A DNA stretch of 5,530 nt, from positions 1 to 5,530 of the forward strand of contig CAJBPC010000091.1 in the NCBI GenBank assembly GCA_903957405.1. The letters are read 5' to 3'. The notes below the pieces were generated by a model that worked only from the letters and a program-made list of their open reading frames with translations, did not search any database and was not told the origin of the DNA. The translations under genes and the position numbers were made by a program. Of this stretch, positions 1 to 5,530 are shown piece by piece. The number at the start of each line of letters is the position of its first letter. Positions within the stretch are counted from its first letter, which is position 1. The DNA comes from an uncultured bacterium. GTDB lineage: Bacteria > Bacteroidota > Bacteroidia > Chitinophagales > Chitinophagaceae.

Positions 1-63
1 AGAACATGGGCCAAAATCAAAAATGGTAACGGCTTTACGATGCCGGATTTGTTTGCAACCTAA
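1..63 (+). CDS. Possible 3' end of an unidentified gene
   Basis: Frame 1 is open from the left edge to a TAA at 61-63 and encodes 20 residues (RTWAKIKNGNGF, then TMPDLFAT). The composition is protein-like, with a basic stretch followed by a short hydrophobic end. Other frames across the same bases are also open (frame +2 to a stop at 146-148, and two on the minus strand), so the reading is not secure. I do not recognise the family. It does not look like the end of an MntA nucleotidyltransferase, which would be the expected neighbour of the hepT remnant that follows. The end of a transposase or another accessory gene is possible but unproven. Confidence 0.22.
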   Translation, partial: RTWAKIKNGNGFTMPDLFAT

Positions 64-107
64 AAAGAGGGGGGAGGTCTACTTTGGAAATAATATTAAA
101 GACCCAG

Positions 108-153
108 TAAAATCAAGGCTTCTAGCCTGTAAAATGGATAGGTTTTGATTTTA
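108..153. repeat. Inverted repeat, 9-bp arms
   Basis: The arms TAAAATCAA (108-116) and TTGATTTTA (145-153) are perfect reverse complements separated by 28 bp. In RNA the stem could extend inward with G-U pairs to about 121/140. A smaller element, AGGC-ttcta-GCCT, lies in the spacer. No U-tract follows on the + strand. It lies between the fragment at the left edge and the start of the broken hepT. It could be a weak stem-loop, a scar of a mobile element, or chance in AT-rich DNA. Confidence 0.35.
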
Positions 154-174
154 GTCGGTTAACAGTGATAATTT

Positions 175-502
175 ATGTCTAAACGAATCCCAACATTATT
201 GATTGCTGACATCCTAGAGCTGTCATAAGATTTTACAATACACTGAAGGGTTGACTTATGATGATTTTCTGAAAGACTCCAGGACAATAGATGCCGTCAT
301 CAGAAATTTTGAAATAATTGGCGAGGCGGCCAATCGACTTCCTGAAGAATTCAAGGAAAAGTACCCTTCAATTGATTGGCATAGGATCAGAGGATTCAGA
401 AATAGAATTGTACACGATCATATGGGTATAGATATCGGTATTGTTTGGGCAATCAAAAACACCTACCTGACCTCACTGATAGATTCCCTTAAAAAAATCT
501 GA
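175..502 (+). pseudogene. hepT: hepT-like HEPN-domain toxin (DUF86), frameshifted
   Basis: HepT is the HEPN ribonuclease toxin of MntA-HepT toxin-antitoxin pairs. The body, readable from TTG at 251 to TGA at 500-502, has the family core: NFEIIGEAANRLP, then IDWHRIRGFRNRIVHDH, then a VW segment near the end. Reading that frame upstream gives KILQYTEGLTYDDF, a typical HepT stretch, but it meets a stop at 215-217. In the next frame an ATG at 175 starts MSKRIPTLLIADILELS, the typical HepT amino terminus, ending at TAA 226-228. The halves join if 220-226 carries a small indel. Seven bases lie between the codons for Glu (217-219) and Lys (227-229), where family members usually have three codons, so a 2-nt deletion fits best. 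The RX4HXY motif reads R-NRIV-H-D-H, so the Tyr that MntA modifies in characterised pairs is His (419-421). No mntA is visible upstream. A TTG-started 83-residue product from 251 is conceivable but would lack the first helix. Confidence 0.8.
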
Positions 503-521
503 TAACACATAGAAAATAAAA

Positions 522-545
522 AGCCTCCCTATTTTCAGAGAGGCT
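522..545. terminator. Stem-loop terminator, stronger for leftward transcription
   Basis: AGCCTCCCT (522-530) and AGAGAGGCT (537-545) form a 9-pair stem with one C-A mismatch and a 6-base loop (ATTTTC). On the minus strand the stem is followed by TTTTTATTTTC, a good U-tract. On the + strand it is followed by CTTCCATATTATTTT, which is weaker. It lies 19 bp past the hepT stop, so it may end that transcript or act in both directions. It separates the AT-rich accessory part from the hyp operon leader. Confidence 0.65.
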
Positions 546-745
546 CTTCCATATTATTTTCTAAGATAACAGGATGCCGGACGAAAATATAAAACCGCCC
601 TGAATCCGGAAAAAAACTCCACGCATCAGTGTACACAAAGGCCATATATGCCCAACAACGCTTCGGTTTCGAGATACACTAACGAACTCCGGTCTTATCC
701 ATACCAGCAAACAATTGGGAAAATCCCTTTATATCTGATCGCATG
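546..745. other. Intergenic stretch without a recognisable gene
   Basis: These bases belong to the roughly 390-bp gap between the hepT stop and the preferred start of the first hyp-linked gene. No + strand frame gives a convincing protein. On the minus strand a 36-codon frame (645 down to 535) ends inside the terminator stem; it is treated under findings as doubtful. A short palindrome, GGGA-aaa-TCCC, lies around 717-727. I see no tRNA, no riboswitch and no convincing -35/-10 pair here. Confidence 0.5.
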
Positions 746-804
746 CATCAATGACACTGATGTGAAAAAATATACATTAATGAAAATTATACATTGATGA
801 AAGA
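746..804. promoter_or_regulatory. Repeat-rich putative control region of the hyp operon
   Basis: The core is two near-identical 15-mers, TATACATTAATGAAA (771-785) and TATACATTGATGAAA (788-802), in a 17-bp period with one mismatch. A related ACACTGATGTGAAAA sits at 754-768, and a reversed copy, CATCAATG, at 746-753, so that 746-762 is an imperfect inverted repeat (CATCA-N7-TGATG). The TATACAT elements also resemble -10 hexamers, but no matching -35 box is evident. Iterated half-sites just ahead of a gene cluster suggest binding by a regulator. Its identity cannot be told from sequence; oxygen, nickel or hydrogenase-specific control would all make sense. Confidence 0.4.
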
Positions 805-812
805 TATCCATG

Positions 813-848
813 ACCATGATGCACACCATACATGACAACCATCATGGT
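813..848. repeat. 9-bp inverted repeat with 18-bp spacer
   Basis: ACCATGATG (813-821) and CATCATGGT (840-848) are perfect reverse complements. They lie just after the repeat-rich region and before the preferred start of the small membrane protein. The geometry, two half-sites about 27 bp centre to centre, could suit a dimeric or tetrameric DNA-binding protein, or an RNA hairpin in the leader. If translation began at the upstream ATG (810), the repeat would be coding. Chance cannot be excluded. Confidence 0.35.
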
Positions 849-896
849 TTCTGCAATGATATAAATGTAATGTTGCAGACGCTAAAATGTCATCAC

Positions 897-1112
897 ATGC
901 ATGAATCAAAATCCACACTGATGGCGGCCATCGCTGTCACGATTCCATTCTCGGGCATCGCACACCCGGGGCATGGGGAAACGGAGGGTTTCTCCATCAT
1001 CCATTATTTTTCGGAGCCAATCCACGCCACGCTGACAGCAGTCCTGCTGGCGGGAGTGATTTTCGCCGCATACAAACTATCGGCAAAACGCGCCATACAT
1101 AAAAAAGACTGA
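897..1112 (+). CDS. Small hypA-linked membrane protein with His-containing exported end
   Basis: The product is 71 residues from the ATG at 897. It has a signal peptide with a short n-region containing a single lysine, a hydrophobic stretch (LMAAIAVTIPFSGIA) and a likely cut before HPGHGETEGF. About 20 mature residues with four histidines follow (HPGHG...IIHYF...PIHA), then one membrane span (about ATLTAVLLAGVIFAAY) and a Lys/Arg-rich tail, giving an N-out, C-in topology. An in-frame ATG at 810 would add 29 His-rich residues, but that makes a poor signal-peptide n-region and covers an inverted repeat, so 897 is preferred; 921 is also possible. No Shine-Dalgarno is evident. The stop lies 2 bp before hypA, so the two are probably co-transcribed and translationally coupled. 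The AHPGHG...H-x-x-x-x-P pattern recalls the amino end of HupE/UreJ nickel transporters, but only one span is present. Role unknown; a nickel-related function is inference from context. Confidence 0.68.
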   Translation: MHESKSTLMAAIAVTIPFSGIAHPGHGETEGFSIIHYFSEPIHATLTAVLLAGVIFAAYKLSAKRAIHKKD

Positions 1113-1114
1113 CC

Positions 1115-1456
1115 ATGCATGAGCTTTCCATCGTCATGAACATCATCGACATCGTCGACCGCGAAGTCGCACAAGCCGGTGGAGGAAAAGTGGAAGATGT
1201 CGAACTCGACATCGGTCTGCTGAGTACGGTGCAGATGGAAGCTTTTGATTTCGCCTGGCAACAGGGTGTACGGAATACCATCCTGCAGGATGCCGGGTTG
1301 ACAGTGAACCATATCGACGGAAGCGCCCATTGCAACGACTGCGATGCGAACTTTCGGGTGGATGAAGTCTTCGACCCATGCCCGGCATGCAACGGACATT
1401 TTATCCGGATCACAGCAGGAAAAGAACTGAGGGTCAGATCGCTTACCATCATATGA
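1115..1456 (+). CDS. hypA: Hydrogenase nickel incorporation protein HypA
   Basis: HypA is a cytoplasmic metallochaperone that works with HypB to put nickel into the large subunit of [NiFe]-hydrogenase. The 113-residue length is normal for the family. The protein starts MHELSIV, supplying the His2 (and Glu3) of the amino-terminal nickel site. The structural zinc site is complete: Cys73-x2-Cys76 (HCNDC) and Cys89-x2-Cys92 (CPAC). The core contains the family's DVELDIGLLSTVQMEAF segment. The start is fixed by the required MHE end, since a longer amino terminus would block nickel binding. It begins 2 bp after the small membrane protein gene and shows no clear Shine-Dalgarno, so coupling to that gene is likely. 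A 123-bp gap follows before hypB, the widest in the operon, containing a 29-codon frame that overlaps the hypA stop. Confidence 0.97.
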   Translation: MHELSIVMNIIDIVDREVAQAGGGKVEDVELDIGLLSTVQMEAFDFAWQQGVRNTILQDAGLTVNHIDGSAHCNDCDANFRVDEVFDPCPACNGHFIRITAGKELRVRSLTII

Positions 1457-1542
1457 CATCGGAATACCACGATCGGGGGGTAATGGTGGAACGGACAACA
1501 CGGGAGCATCATCCTCCGGCATCCCACGACAACCATCCATGA
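1453..1542 (+). CDS. Possible His-rich micro-ORF between hypA and hypB
   Basis: An ATG overlaps the hypA stop as ATGA (1453-1456) and opens a 29-codon frame ending TGA at 1540-1542. The peptide begins MTSEYHDRGV and has five histidines, four of them in its last 11 residues (HHPPASHDNHP). The overlap is the classic geometry for translational coupling, and it partly fills an otherwise unusually wide gap. I know no family for it. It lies in a different frame from hypB, so it is not a simple extension of the HypB His-rich region. It could equally be a chance frame. Confidence 0.22.
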   Translation: MTSEYHDRGVMVERTTREHHPPASHDNHP

Positions 1543-1579
1543 CCAATCATCTCAAATACAAATAAATCAATACATACTT

Positions 1580-2314
1580 ATGTGCGCAACCTGCGGATGC
1601 TCCACCGATACTCACGCCCCGGCACATGACCACCGACACGACCATGGTCACAAGACCATCTTGCATCTGGAACAGGATATCCTCCAACAGAACAACCTGC
1701 TGGCCGAACGGAACCGCGGCTTCTTCGAAGGCAGGAACATCCTCGCGCTGAACCTGGTGAGTTCCCCCGGATCCGGAAAGACAAGCCTGCTGGAACGAAC
1801 GCTCACAGACCTGAGATCTTCGATCGATTTTGCCGTGATAGAAGGTGACCAGCGCACGTCGAGAGATGCCGACCGCATCCATGCAACCGGTACAAAAGTG
1901 ACACAGATCAACACGGGCAAGGGATGCCATCTCGACGCACACATGGTCATGCACGCCCTCCAGGGCATGAAACCGCATGCCGACAGCGTGCTGTTCATTG
2001 AAAACGTCGGCAACCTGGTATGCCCCGCCATGTTCGACCTCGGCGAACAGGAAAGGGTCGTGATCATGAGCGTGACGGAAGGGGATGACAAACCGATCAA
2101 GTATCCCGACATGTTCCACAGCTCCACGCTCTGCATCATCAACAAAACCGACCTCCTACCCTACGTGACCTTCGACATCGAAAAAGCCAGGGCATTCATT
2201 CAACAGGTGAAACACGACCTGCCGGTCATTGAAGTCAGTTGCACAACCGGTGAGGGGCTCAGCCAATGGTACGAATGGCTGAAGTCTAAAGTACCGGCAG
2301 CACAGGAAGCATAG
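1580..2314 (+). CDS. hypB: Hydrogenase nickel incorporation GTPase HypB
   Basis: HypB is a SIMIBI-class GTPase that stores and delivers nickel with HypA during hydrogenase maturation. In 244 residues the order is: the amino-terminal CxxCGC nickel motif (MCATCGC, Cys2, Cys5, Cys7); a short His-rich stretch (HAPAHDHRHDHGH, about 12-24); then the G domain. Walker A is SSPGSGKTS (61-69), followed by VIEGD (86-90), the metal-site segment GKGCHLDA with Cys116 and His117, switch II ENVGN (141-145) with Cys148 of NLVCPA, the guanine-specificity motif NKTD (188-191) and a G5-like SCTTGEG (220-226). All expected functional residues are present. It has both the high-affinity CxxCGC site, as in E. coli, and a modest His stretch, shorter than in rhizobial HypB. 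The start is set by the MC motif. No Shine-Dalgarno is visible, and the leader is A/T-rich. hypF follows after 21 bp. Confidence 0.97.
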   Translation: MCATCGCSTDTHAPAHDHRHDHGHKTILHLEQDILQQNNLLAERNRGFFEGRNILALNLVSSPGSGKTSLLERTLTDLRSSIDFAVIEGDQRTSRDADRIHATGTKVTQINTGKGCHLDAHMVMHALQGMKPHADSVLFIENVGNLVCPAMFDLGEQERVVIMSVTEGDDKPIKYPDMFHSSTLCIINKTDLLPYVTFDIEKARAFIQQVKHDLPVIEVSCTTGEGLSQWYEWLKSKVPAAQEA

Positions 2315-2335
2315 CCGAAAGAAAAGTGAATACAA

Positions 2336-4672
2336 ATGCAGACATACCACATTCATATCAGCGGGCGTGTGCAGGGCGTCGGTTTCAGACCGCTCGTCTG
2401 CAGGCTGGCGAATGCTCTTGGCATTCACGGCAACGTCGCCAATGGCATGGATGGCCTGCACATCCGACTCAATGCTTCAACGGAACAGGCAAACAGGATG
2501 ATGGCCGGAATCCTTCACTCAGCCCCGGATAACAGCATCATCACCAAACACAAAATGACCGAATGCGGCCACCGGGAATACGAGGATTTCAGGATCATCG
2601 CATCCGACAACGGCGGGTCGGCCGACATGCTCATCACCCCCGACCTGGCGATCTGCGAGGATTGCCGAACAACACTAACGGAGACAAATAACCGAAGAAA
2701 AGGATACGCATTCACCACCTGCCTGTCATGCGGTCCGAGGTACTCGATCATGAAGGCCCTACCCTACGACAGGGCGCACACATCGATGTCGAGACTCGGG
2801 ACCTGTGCCGCATGCGCAGATGAATATGAAGATGTCCGGGACCGGCGACACCATAGCCAAACGAACAGCTGTCCGGATTGCGCCATCCTCATGCACTGGC
2901 ATGTCATGGGCCGCGGGCTTGAACGCCTGGCGCAGGAAGAAGTGATCAACGCCGTATCAGCCTTCATCATAGAAGGCCGGATCGTGGCCGTGAAAGGGAT
3001 AGGTGGCTATCTCCTGATCTGCGATGCAACGTCTGAAGACAGCGTCATGGAATTGAGAAAACGAAAACACCGCCCCTTCAAACCCTTTGCCGTCATGTAT
3101 CCCGATGCGCAGACGGCCGCCAGGGATGTCAGACTGGATGACATCATTGTGGAGGCATTGAACAATCCGGCAGCTCCGATCGTACTTTGTCCGTTTCGTG
3201 ATGACAGCCCTAAAACAGGACTGGCGAAGGATGCCATCGCTCCGGGATTGCAGCGGTCGGGCATCATGCTGCCATACTCGCCCATGCTGGCACTGCTGGC
3301 TGATGCAACAGACAGACCGCTTGTCGTCACCAGCGGAAATATCAGCGGGGCGCCCATCGTTCATCAGGATCATATCGCGCTTGAACTGCTCGGGGGAGTG
3401 GCCGATGGGATCCTTACGCACGACATCGACATCGTCACGCCGCAGGACGATAGCGTCTGGCAGTTCGACGGTCATGGCGAACGCATCATCATCAGGCGCA
3501 GCCGGGGGATGGCGCCGACACTGCACCCCCACACCTTAGGCGCCGCATCCAAAACGATCCTGGCCATGGGGGCAGACCTCAAATCGGCTTTTGCGATCCT
3601 CCATCAGGATAAGGTATACAGCAGCCAGTACCTCGGGGATCTGGAGGACTACCGTACACAACAAACATACCTGCAAACGATCGATCAACTGCTTGACCTG
3701 TCGGGCGGAAAGCTTCACTGCGTCCTGACAGACATGCATCCGGGATACCTTTCCTCCCTCGAAGGGCAAAGACTTGCACTCGACGCATCGGCGGAACTGC
3801 ACCGATATTTTCACCACGAAGCACATTTTGCAGCGGTACTGGCGGAAAACAACCTGCTGGAATGCGCAGCGCCGGTGATGGGCATGGTATGGGATGGAAC
3901 GGGACACGGTGCCGATGGCCACAGCTGGGGCGGGGACTGCTTTATTTTTAACGAAGGAACCGTGGAACGGGTCATGCACCTGGACTATTTCCCGCAACTG
4001 CTGGGAGATAAGATGAGCAGGGAACCGCGACTCTCCGCATGGAGCCTTTTGGCGCACAGGAAGGAAGTCCACCCGCTTTTGGAAAAAGCATTCGGCAAAG
4101 AGGAGTCCGCTTTCTACCGGAAGCTGTTGCTGCAAGGCAAACACGGACTCACCAGCAGCATGGGACGCCTGATCGACGGAGTCGCGGCCATACTCGGCAT
4201 ACGGGATCTGAACACCTACGAGGGCCAGGCGGCAATGGAACTGGAAGCACTGGCAAGCAAGGCGAACACTGATGCCTGCGAGCCCTACATCATGCCCATC
4301 AGAAACAACCGCATCGACTGGAGGCCGATGATAGACATGATCCTGGAAGACATGGAAGCCGGCGCCGACAGGTCTGTGACCGCCTTCCGGTTCCTGAAAA
4401 CGCTGGCCGGGCTCATCATCGATTCCGCAAAGCATCTGCAGATCAGCAGGATCGCGATCAGCGGCGGCGTCTTCCAGAATGCGTTGCTCAATACTTTGAT
4501 CAGAGATCGCCTCGAACCGGGGATGACATTGTTCACGCATATCCTTCTGAGTCCGAACGATGAATGCATCGCCTTCGGGCAGCTGGCACTTCACCATGTG
4601 AAAATGAAGCAGCGCAAGGGATACGACCGAACAGGCAAACAAACCACTCACCGGGATATCCTCATAACATAA
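2336..4672 (+). CDS. hypF: Carbamoyltransferase HypF
   Basis: HypF makes carbamoyl-adenylate from carbamoyl phosphate and ATP and passes the carbamoyl group to the HypE carboxy-terminal cysteine, the source of the cyanide ligands. The 778 residues show the full domain order. An acylphosphatase domain (1 to about 90) has GRVQGVGFRP, with catalytic Arg18 and probably Asn36. A double zinc finger has Cys107/110 with Cys129/132 and Cys157/160 with Cys179/182. A YrdC-like domain (about 200-395) contains KPFAVM, LPYSP, TSGNISGAP and RRSRG. A Kae1-like domain runs from about 405 (MGADLKSAFA, QYLGDLEDY, VWDGTGHGADGHSWGGD, SGGVFQN). The metal-binding His pair is kept in HHEAH (His493, His497). Three spots differ from the usual consensus: Glu for the third His of HHHAH, GGD for GGE, and NDEC for NDGG near 741-744. 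It lies 21 bp after hypB and 11 bp before hypC, plainly in one operon. Function is very probably intact. Confidence 0.97.
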   Translation: MQTYHIHISGRVQGVGFRPLVCRLANALGIHGNVANGMDGLHIRLNASTEQANRMMAGILHSAPDNSIITKHKMTECGHREYEDFRIIASDNGGSADMLITPDLAICEDCRTTLTETNNRRKGYAFTTCLSCGPRYSIMKALPYDRAHTSMSRLGTCAACADEYEDVRDRRHHSQTNSCPDCAILMHWHVMGRGLERLAQEEVINAVSAFIIEGRIVAVKGIGGYLLICDATSEDSVMELRKRKHRPFKPFAVMYPDAQTAARDVRLDDIIVEALNNPAAPIVLCPFRDDSPKTGLAKDAIAPGLQRSGIMLPYSPMLALLADATDRPLVVTSGNISGAPIVHQDHIALELLGGVADGILTHDIDIVTPQDDSVWQFDGHGERIIIRRSRGMAPTLHPHTLGAASKTILAMGADLKSAFAILHQDKVYSSQYLGDLEDYRTQQTYLQTIDQLLDLSGGKLHCVLTDMHPGYLSSLEGQRLALDASAELHRYFHHEAHFAAVLAENNLLECAAPVMGMVWDGTGHGADGHSWGGDCFIFNEGTVERVMHLDYFPQLLGDKMSREPRLSAWSLLAHRKEVHPLLEKAFGKEESAFYRKLLLQGKHGLTSSMGRLIDGVAAILGIRDLNTYEGQAAMELEALASKANTDACEPYIMPIRNNRIDWRPMIDMILEDMEAGADRSVTAFRFLKTLAGLIIDSAKHLQISRIAISGGVFQNALLNTLIRDRLEPGMTLFTHILLSPNDECIAFGQLALHHVKMKQRKGYDRTGKQTTHRDILIT

Positions 4673-4975
4673 AACCGATCACCATGTGTTTAGCGATTCC
4701 TGGAAGGATCATCTCCATAGAACCGGTCATTGACGAGATCCTGCGAAGCGGAAAAGTGAGTTTCGGAGGCATCATCAAACAGGTGAATCTGTGCATGGTG
4801 CGCGATGCTAAGGAAGGCGATCACGTATTGGTGCATGTCGGACTGGCCATCGGCATCGTGGATGAGGAGGAAGCGAGGATCACTTTCGAATATCTCAAAC
4901 AGATCGGGGAAATGGAAGCGGACGACATGTCCGCACCCGAATGCGAAAAATAAATATGAATGCAACATAAAACCG
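4666..4975. repeat. 12-bp direct repeat flanking hypC
   Basis: AACATAAAACCG occurs at 4666-4677, overlapping the hypF stop, and at 4964-4975, between hypC and hypD. The second copy continues as CC, and a related ATAAAACCGCC occurs upstream at 589-599. The copies lie in the leaders of hypC and hypD at different distances from the start codons (6 and 30 bp). They could be traces of a duplication around hypC, A-rich translation enhancers, or chance. Confidence 0.35.
4684..4953 (+). CDS. hypC: Hydrogenase maturation chaperone HypC
   Basis: HypC is a small chaperone that, with HypD, carries the Fe(CN)2CO unit and then binds the hydrogenase large-subunit precursor. The 89-residue protein begins MCLAIPG. 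Cys2, exposed once Met1 is removed, is the essential iron-binding residue. The conserved GDHVLVHVGLAIGIVDEEEA segment includes His51. The frame is open for 120 bp further upstream inside hypF, with an ATG at 4564, but the MC[LA]IPG end must be amino-terminal, so 4684 is the start. It lies 11 bp after the hypF stop. The carboxy end (about 80-89) is acidic and variable, as usual in the family. An obvious Shine-Dalgarno is lacking. The 12-mer AACATAAAACCG precedes it and recurs after the gene. Confidence 0.97.
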   Translation: MCLAIPGRIISIEPVIDEILRSGKVSFGGIIKQVNLCMVRDAKEGDHVLVHVGLAIGIVDEEEARITFEYLKQIGEMEADDMSAPECEK

Positions 4976-5005
4976 CCTTCAACCGCCCACATAAAGACAG
5001 TACCG

Positions 5006-5530
5006 ATGAAACACCTCAGTGAATACAGGGACCCCGGGCTGGTGCATCAGTACCTGGAAGAGATCCGTCAGGAGACGACCAGGCCGTGGACGCTGATGGA
5101 GATCTGCGGTGGACAGACACACAGCCTGGTGAAGAACGGCATCCTGGACATGCTTCCTGCGAAGATCACCATGGTACACGGTCCCGGCTGTCCGGTATGC
5201 GTGACGCCGGTGCAGGTGATCGACGAGGCCATATGGCTGGCGGAGCAGCCCGGTGTCATCCTCTGTTCCTTCGGAGATATGCTGAGGGTGCCCGGCTCAC
5301 GGTCAAGCCTACTCGAAGTGAAGGCCTGCGGTGGGGATGTCCGCATGCTGTACTCCCCGCTGGATGCGGTCGCCATCGCGGAGAAGCATCCAGACAGGGA
5401 GGTCGTCTTCTTCGCGGTGGGCTTCGAGACGACGGCCCCGGCCAACGCGCTGAGTGTCATCCATGCATTCCGGAAGGGCATCCGGAATTACAGCATCCTG
5501 GCATCTCACGTGCTTGTACCGCCGGCCATG
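5006..5530 (+). CDS. hypD: Hydrogenase maturation protein HypD (5' part, cut by window edge)
   Basis: HypD is a [4Fe-4S] scaffold protein on which, with HypC and HypE, the Fe(CN)2CO group is assembled. The first 175 residues are present, of about 360-380 expected. The start MKHLSEYRDP matches the usual amino end. Seen motifs are MEICGGQTHS with Cys34, HGPGCPVCVTP with Cys62 and Cys65, CSFGDMLRVPGS, YSPLDA and VGFETTAP. These include the cysteines implicated in iron binding and thiol redox. The cluster-binding cysteines of the carboxy half lie beyond the window. Gln replaces His in CGGxTH, a common variant. It begins 52 bp after hypC. The third-codon-position GC looks higher than in the left part of the operon. 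hypE would be expected next. Confidence 0.97.
   Translation, partial: MKHLSEYRDPGLVHQYLEEIRQETTRPWTLMEICGGQTHSLVKNGILDMLPAKITMVHGPGCPVCVTPVQVIDEAIWLAEQPGVILCSFGDMLRVPGSRSSLLEVKACGGDVRMLYSPLDAVAIAEKHPDREVVFFAVGFETTAPANALSVIHAFRKGIRNYSILASHVLVPPAM

Noticed and set aside
217..228. Programmed ribosomal frameshift in hepT
   Set aside because: No slippery heptamer or downstream structure is visible at the junction, and the family is not known to use frameshifting; a mutation or sequencing error is simpler.
771..802. Start of a CRISPR array
   Set aside because: There are only two short copies with a 2-bp gap between them, no spacers and no cas genes.
794..807. FNR-like site TTGAT-gaaa-GATAT
   Set aside because: Only the left half matches TTGAT-N4-ATCAA; the right half does not, and the match falls inside the direct repeat.
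997..1546. Two overlapping minus-strand frames of about 180 codons over the small gene and hypA
   Set aside because: They are antisense to hypA, whose zinc and nickel motifs are clear. Their own translations are Ser/Cys/Arg-rich and look random.
3198..3539. Plus-strand 113-codon frame inside hypF
   Set aside because: It lies out of frame with the YrdC-like domain of hypF and has no family features.
4580..4600. Sigma-54-like TGGCAC near the end of hypF
   Set aside because: The -12 element is missing at the required spacing, and the site is inside conserved coding sequence.
3536..4651. A 371-codon open frame on the minus strand inside hypF
   Set aside because: It is antisense to well-conserved HypF motifs, and its translation shows no recognisable family; it is a shadow caused by hypF codon use.
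4564..4683. Upstream extension of hypC to an ATG inside hypF
   Set aside because: HypC needs Cys2 at the amino end for function, so the start must be the ATG at 4684.

Overview
The window holds the first five genes of a hydrogenase maturation (hyp) operon, all on the + strand: hypA, hypB, hypF, hypC and the first 175 codons of hypD, which runs off the right edge. The products build the NiFe(CN)2CO centre of a [NiFe]-hydrogenase. HypF and HypC/HypD (with HypE, expected just downstream) make and load the Fe(CN)2CO group; HypA and HypB insert nickel. No hydrogenase structural gene is in view. The key active-site residues of HypA, HypB, HypC and HypD can be seen. HypF has all its domains but departs from the usual consensus at three places in its C-terminal domain.

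Directly upstream of hypA, two bases away, lies a small gene for a signal-peptide-bearing, single-span membrane protein whose mature end starts HPGHG. It is probably the first gene of the transcript. It looks like a minimal relative or analogue of the HupE/UreJ amino terminus and may bind nickel outside the cytoplasmic membrane, but that is inference. Its upstream region (about 746-848) is rich in repeats: two near-identical 15-mers spaced 17 bp apart, a related inverted element, and a 9-bp inverted repeat. This is the best candidate for the operon's control region.

The left 550 bases are visibly more AT-rich (about 42% GC in a sampled 60 bp, against about 62% in a sampled 60 bp of hypF) and look like accessory DNA. 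They hold a broken hepT toxin gene of the MntA-HepT (HEPN/MNT) toxin-antitoxin type. Its start lies at 175, its frame is broken near 220-226, and its body reads to 502. Its partner mntA is absent, and the Tyr of the RX4HXY motif reads His. A stem-loop terminator follows at 522-545, and then about 260 bases without a recognisable gene.

The organism cannot be named with certainty. The gene order hypA-B-F-C-D, the moderate GC content and the near absence of Shine-Dalgarno sequences before any start fit the Chlorobi/Bacteroidota side of the bacteria, with a green sulfur bacterium a reasonable guess. I see no clearly new multi-gene system. The items most worth a second look are the small hypA-linked membrane protein, the repeat-rich leader and the decayed orphan hepT.
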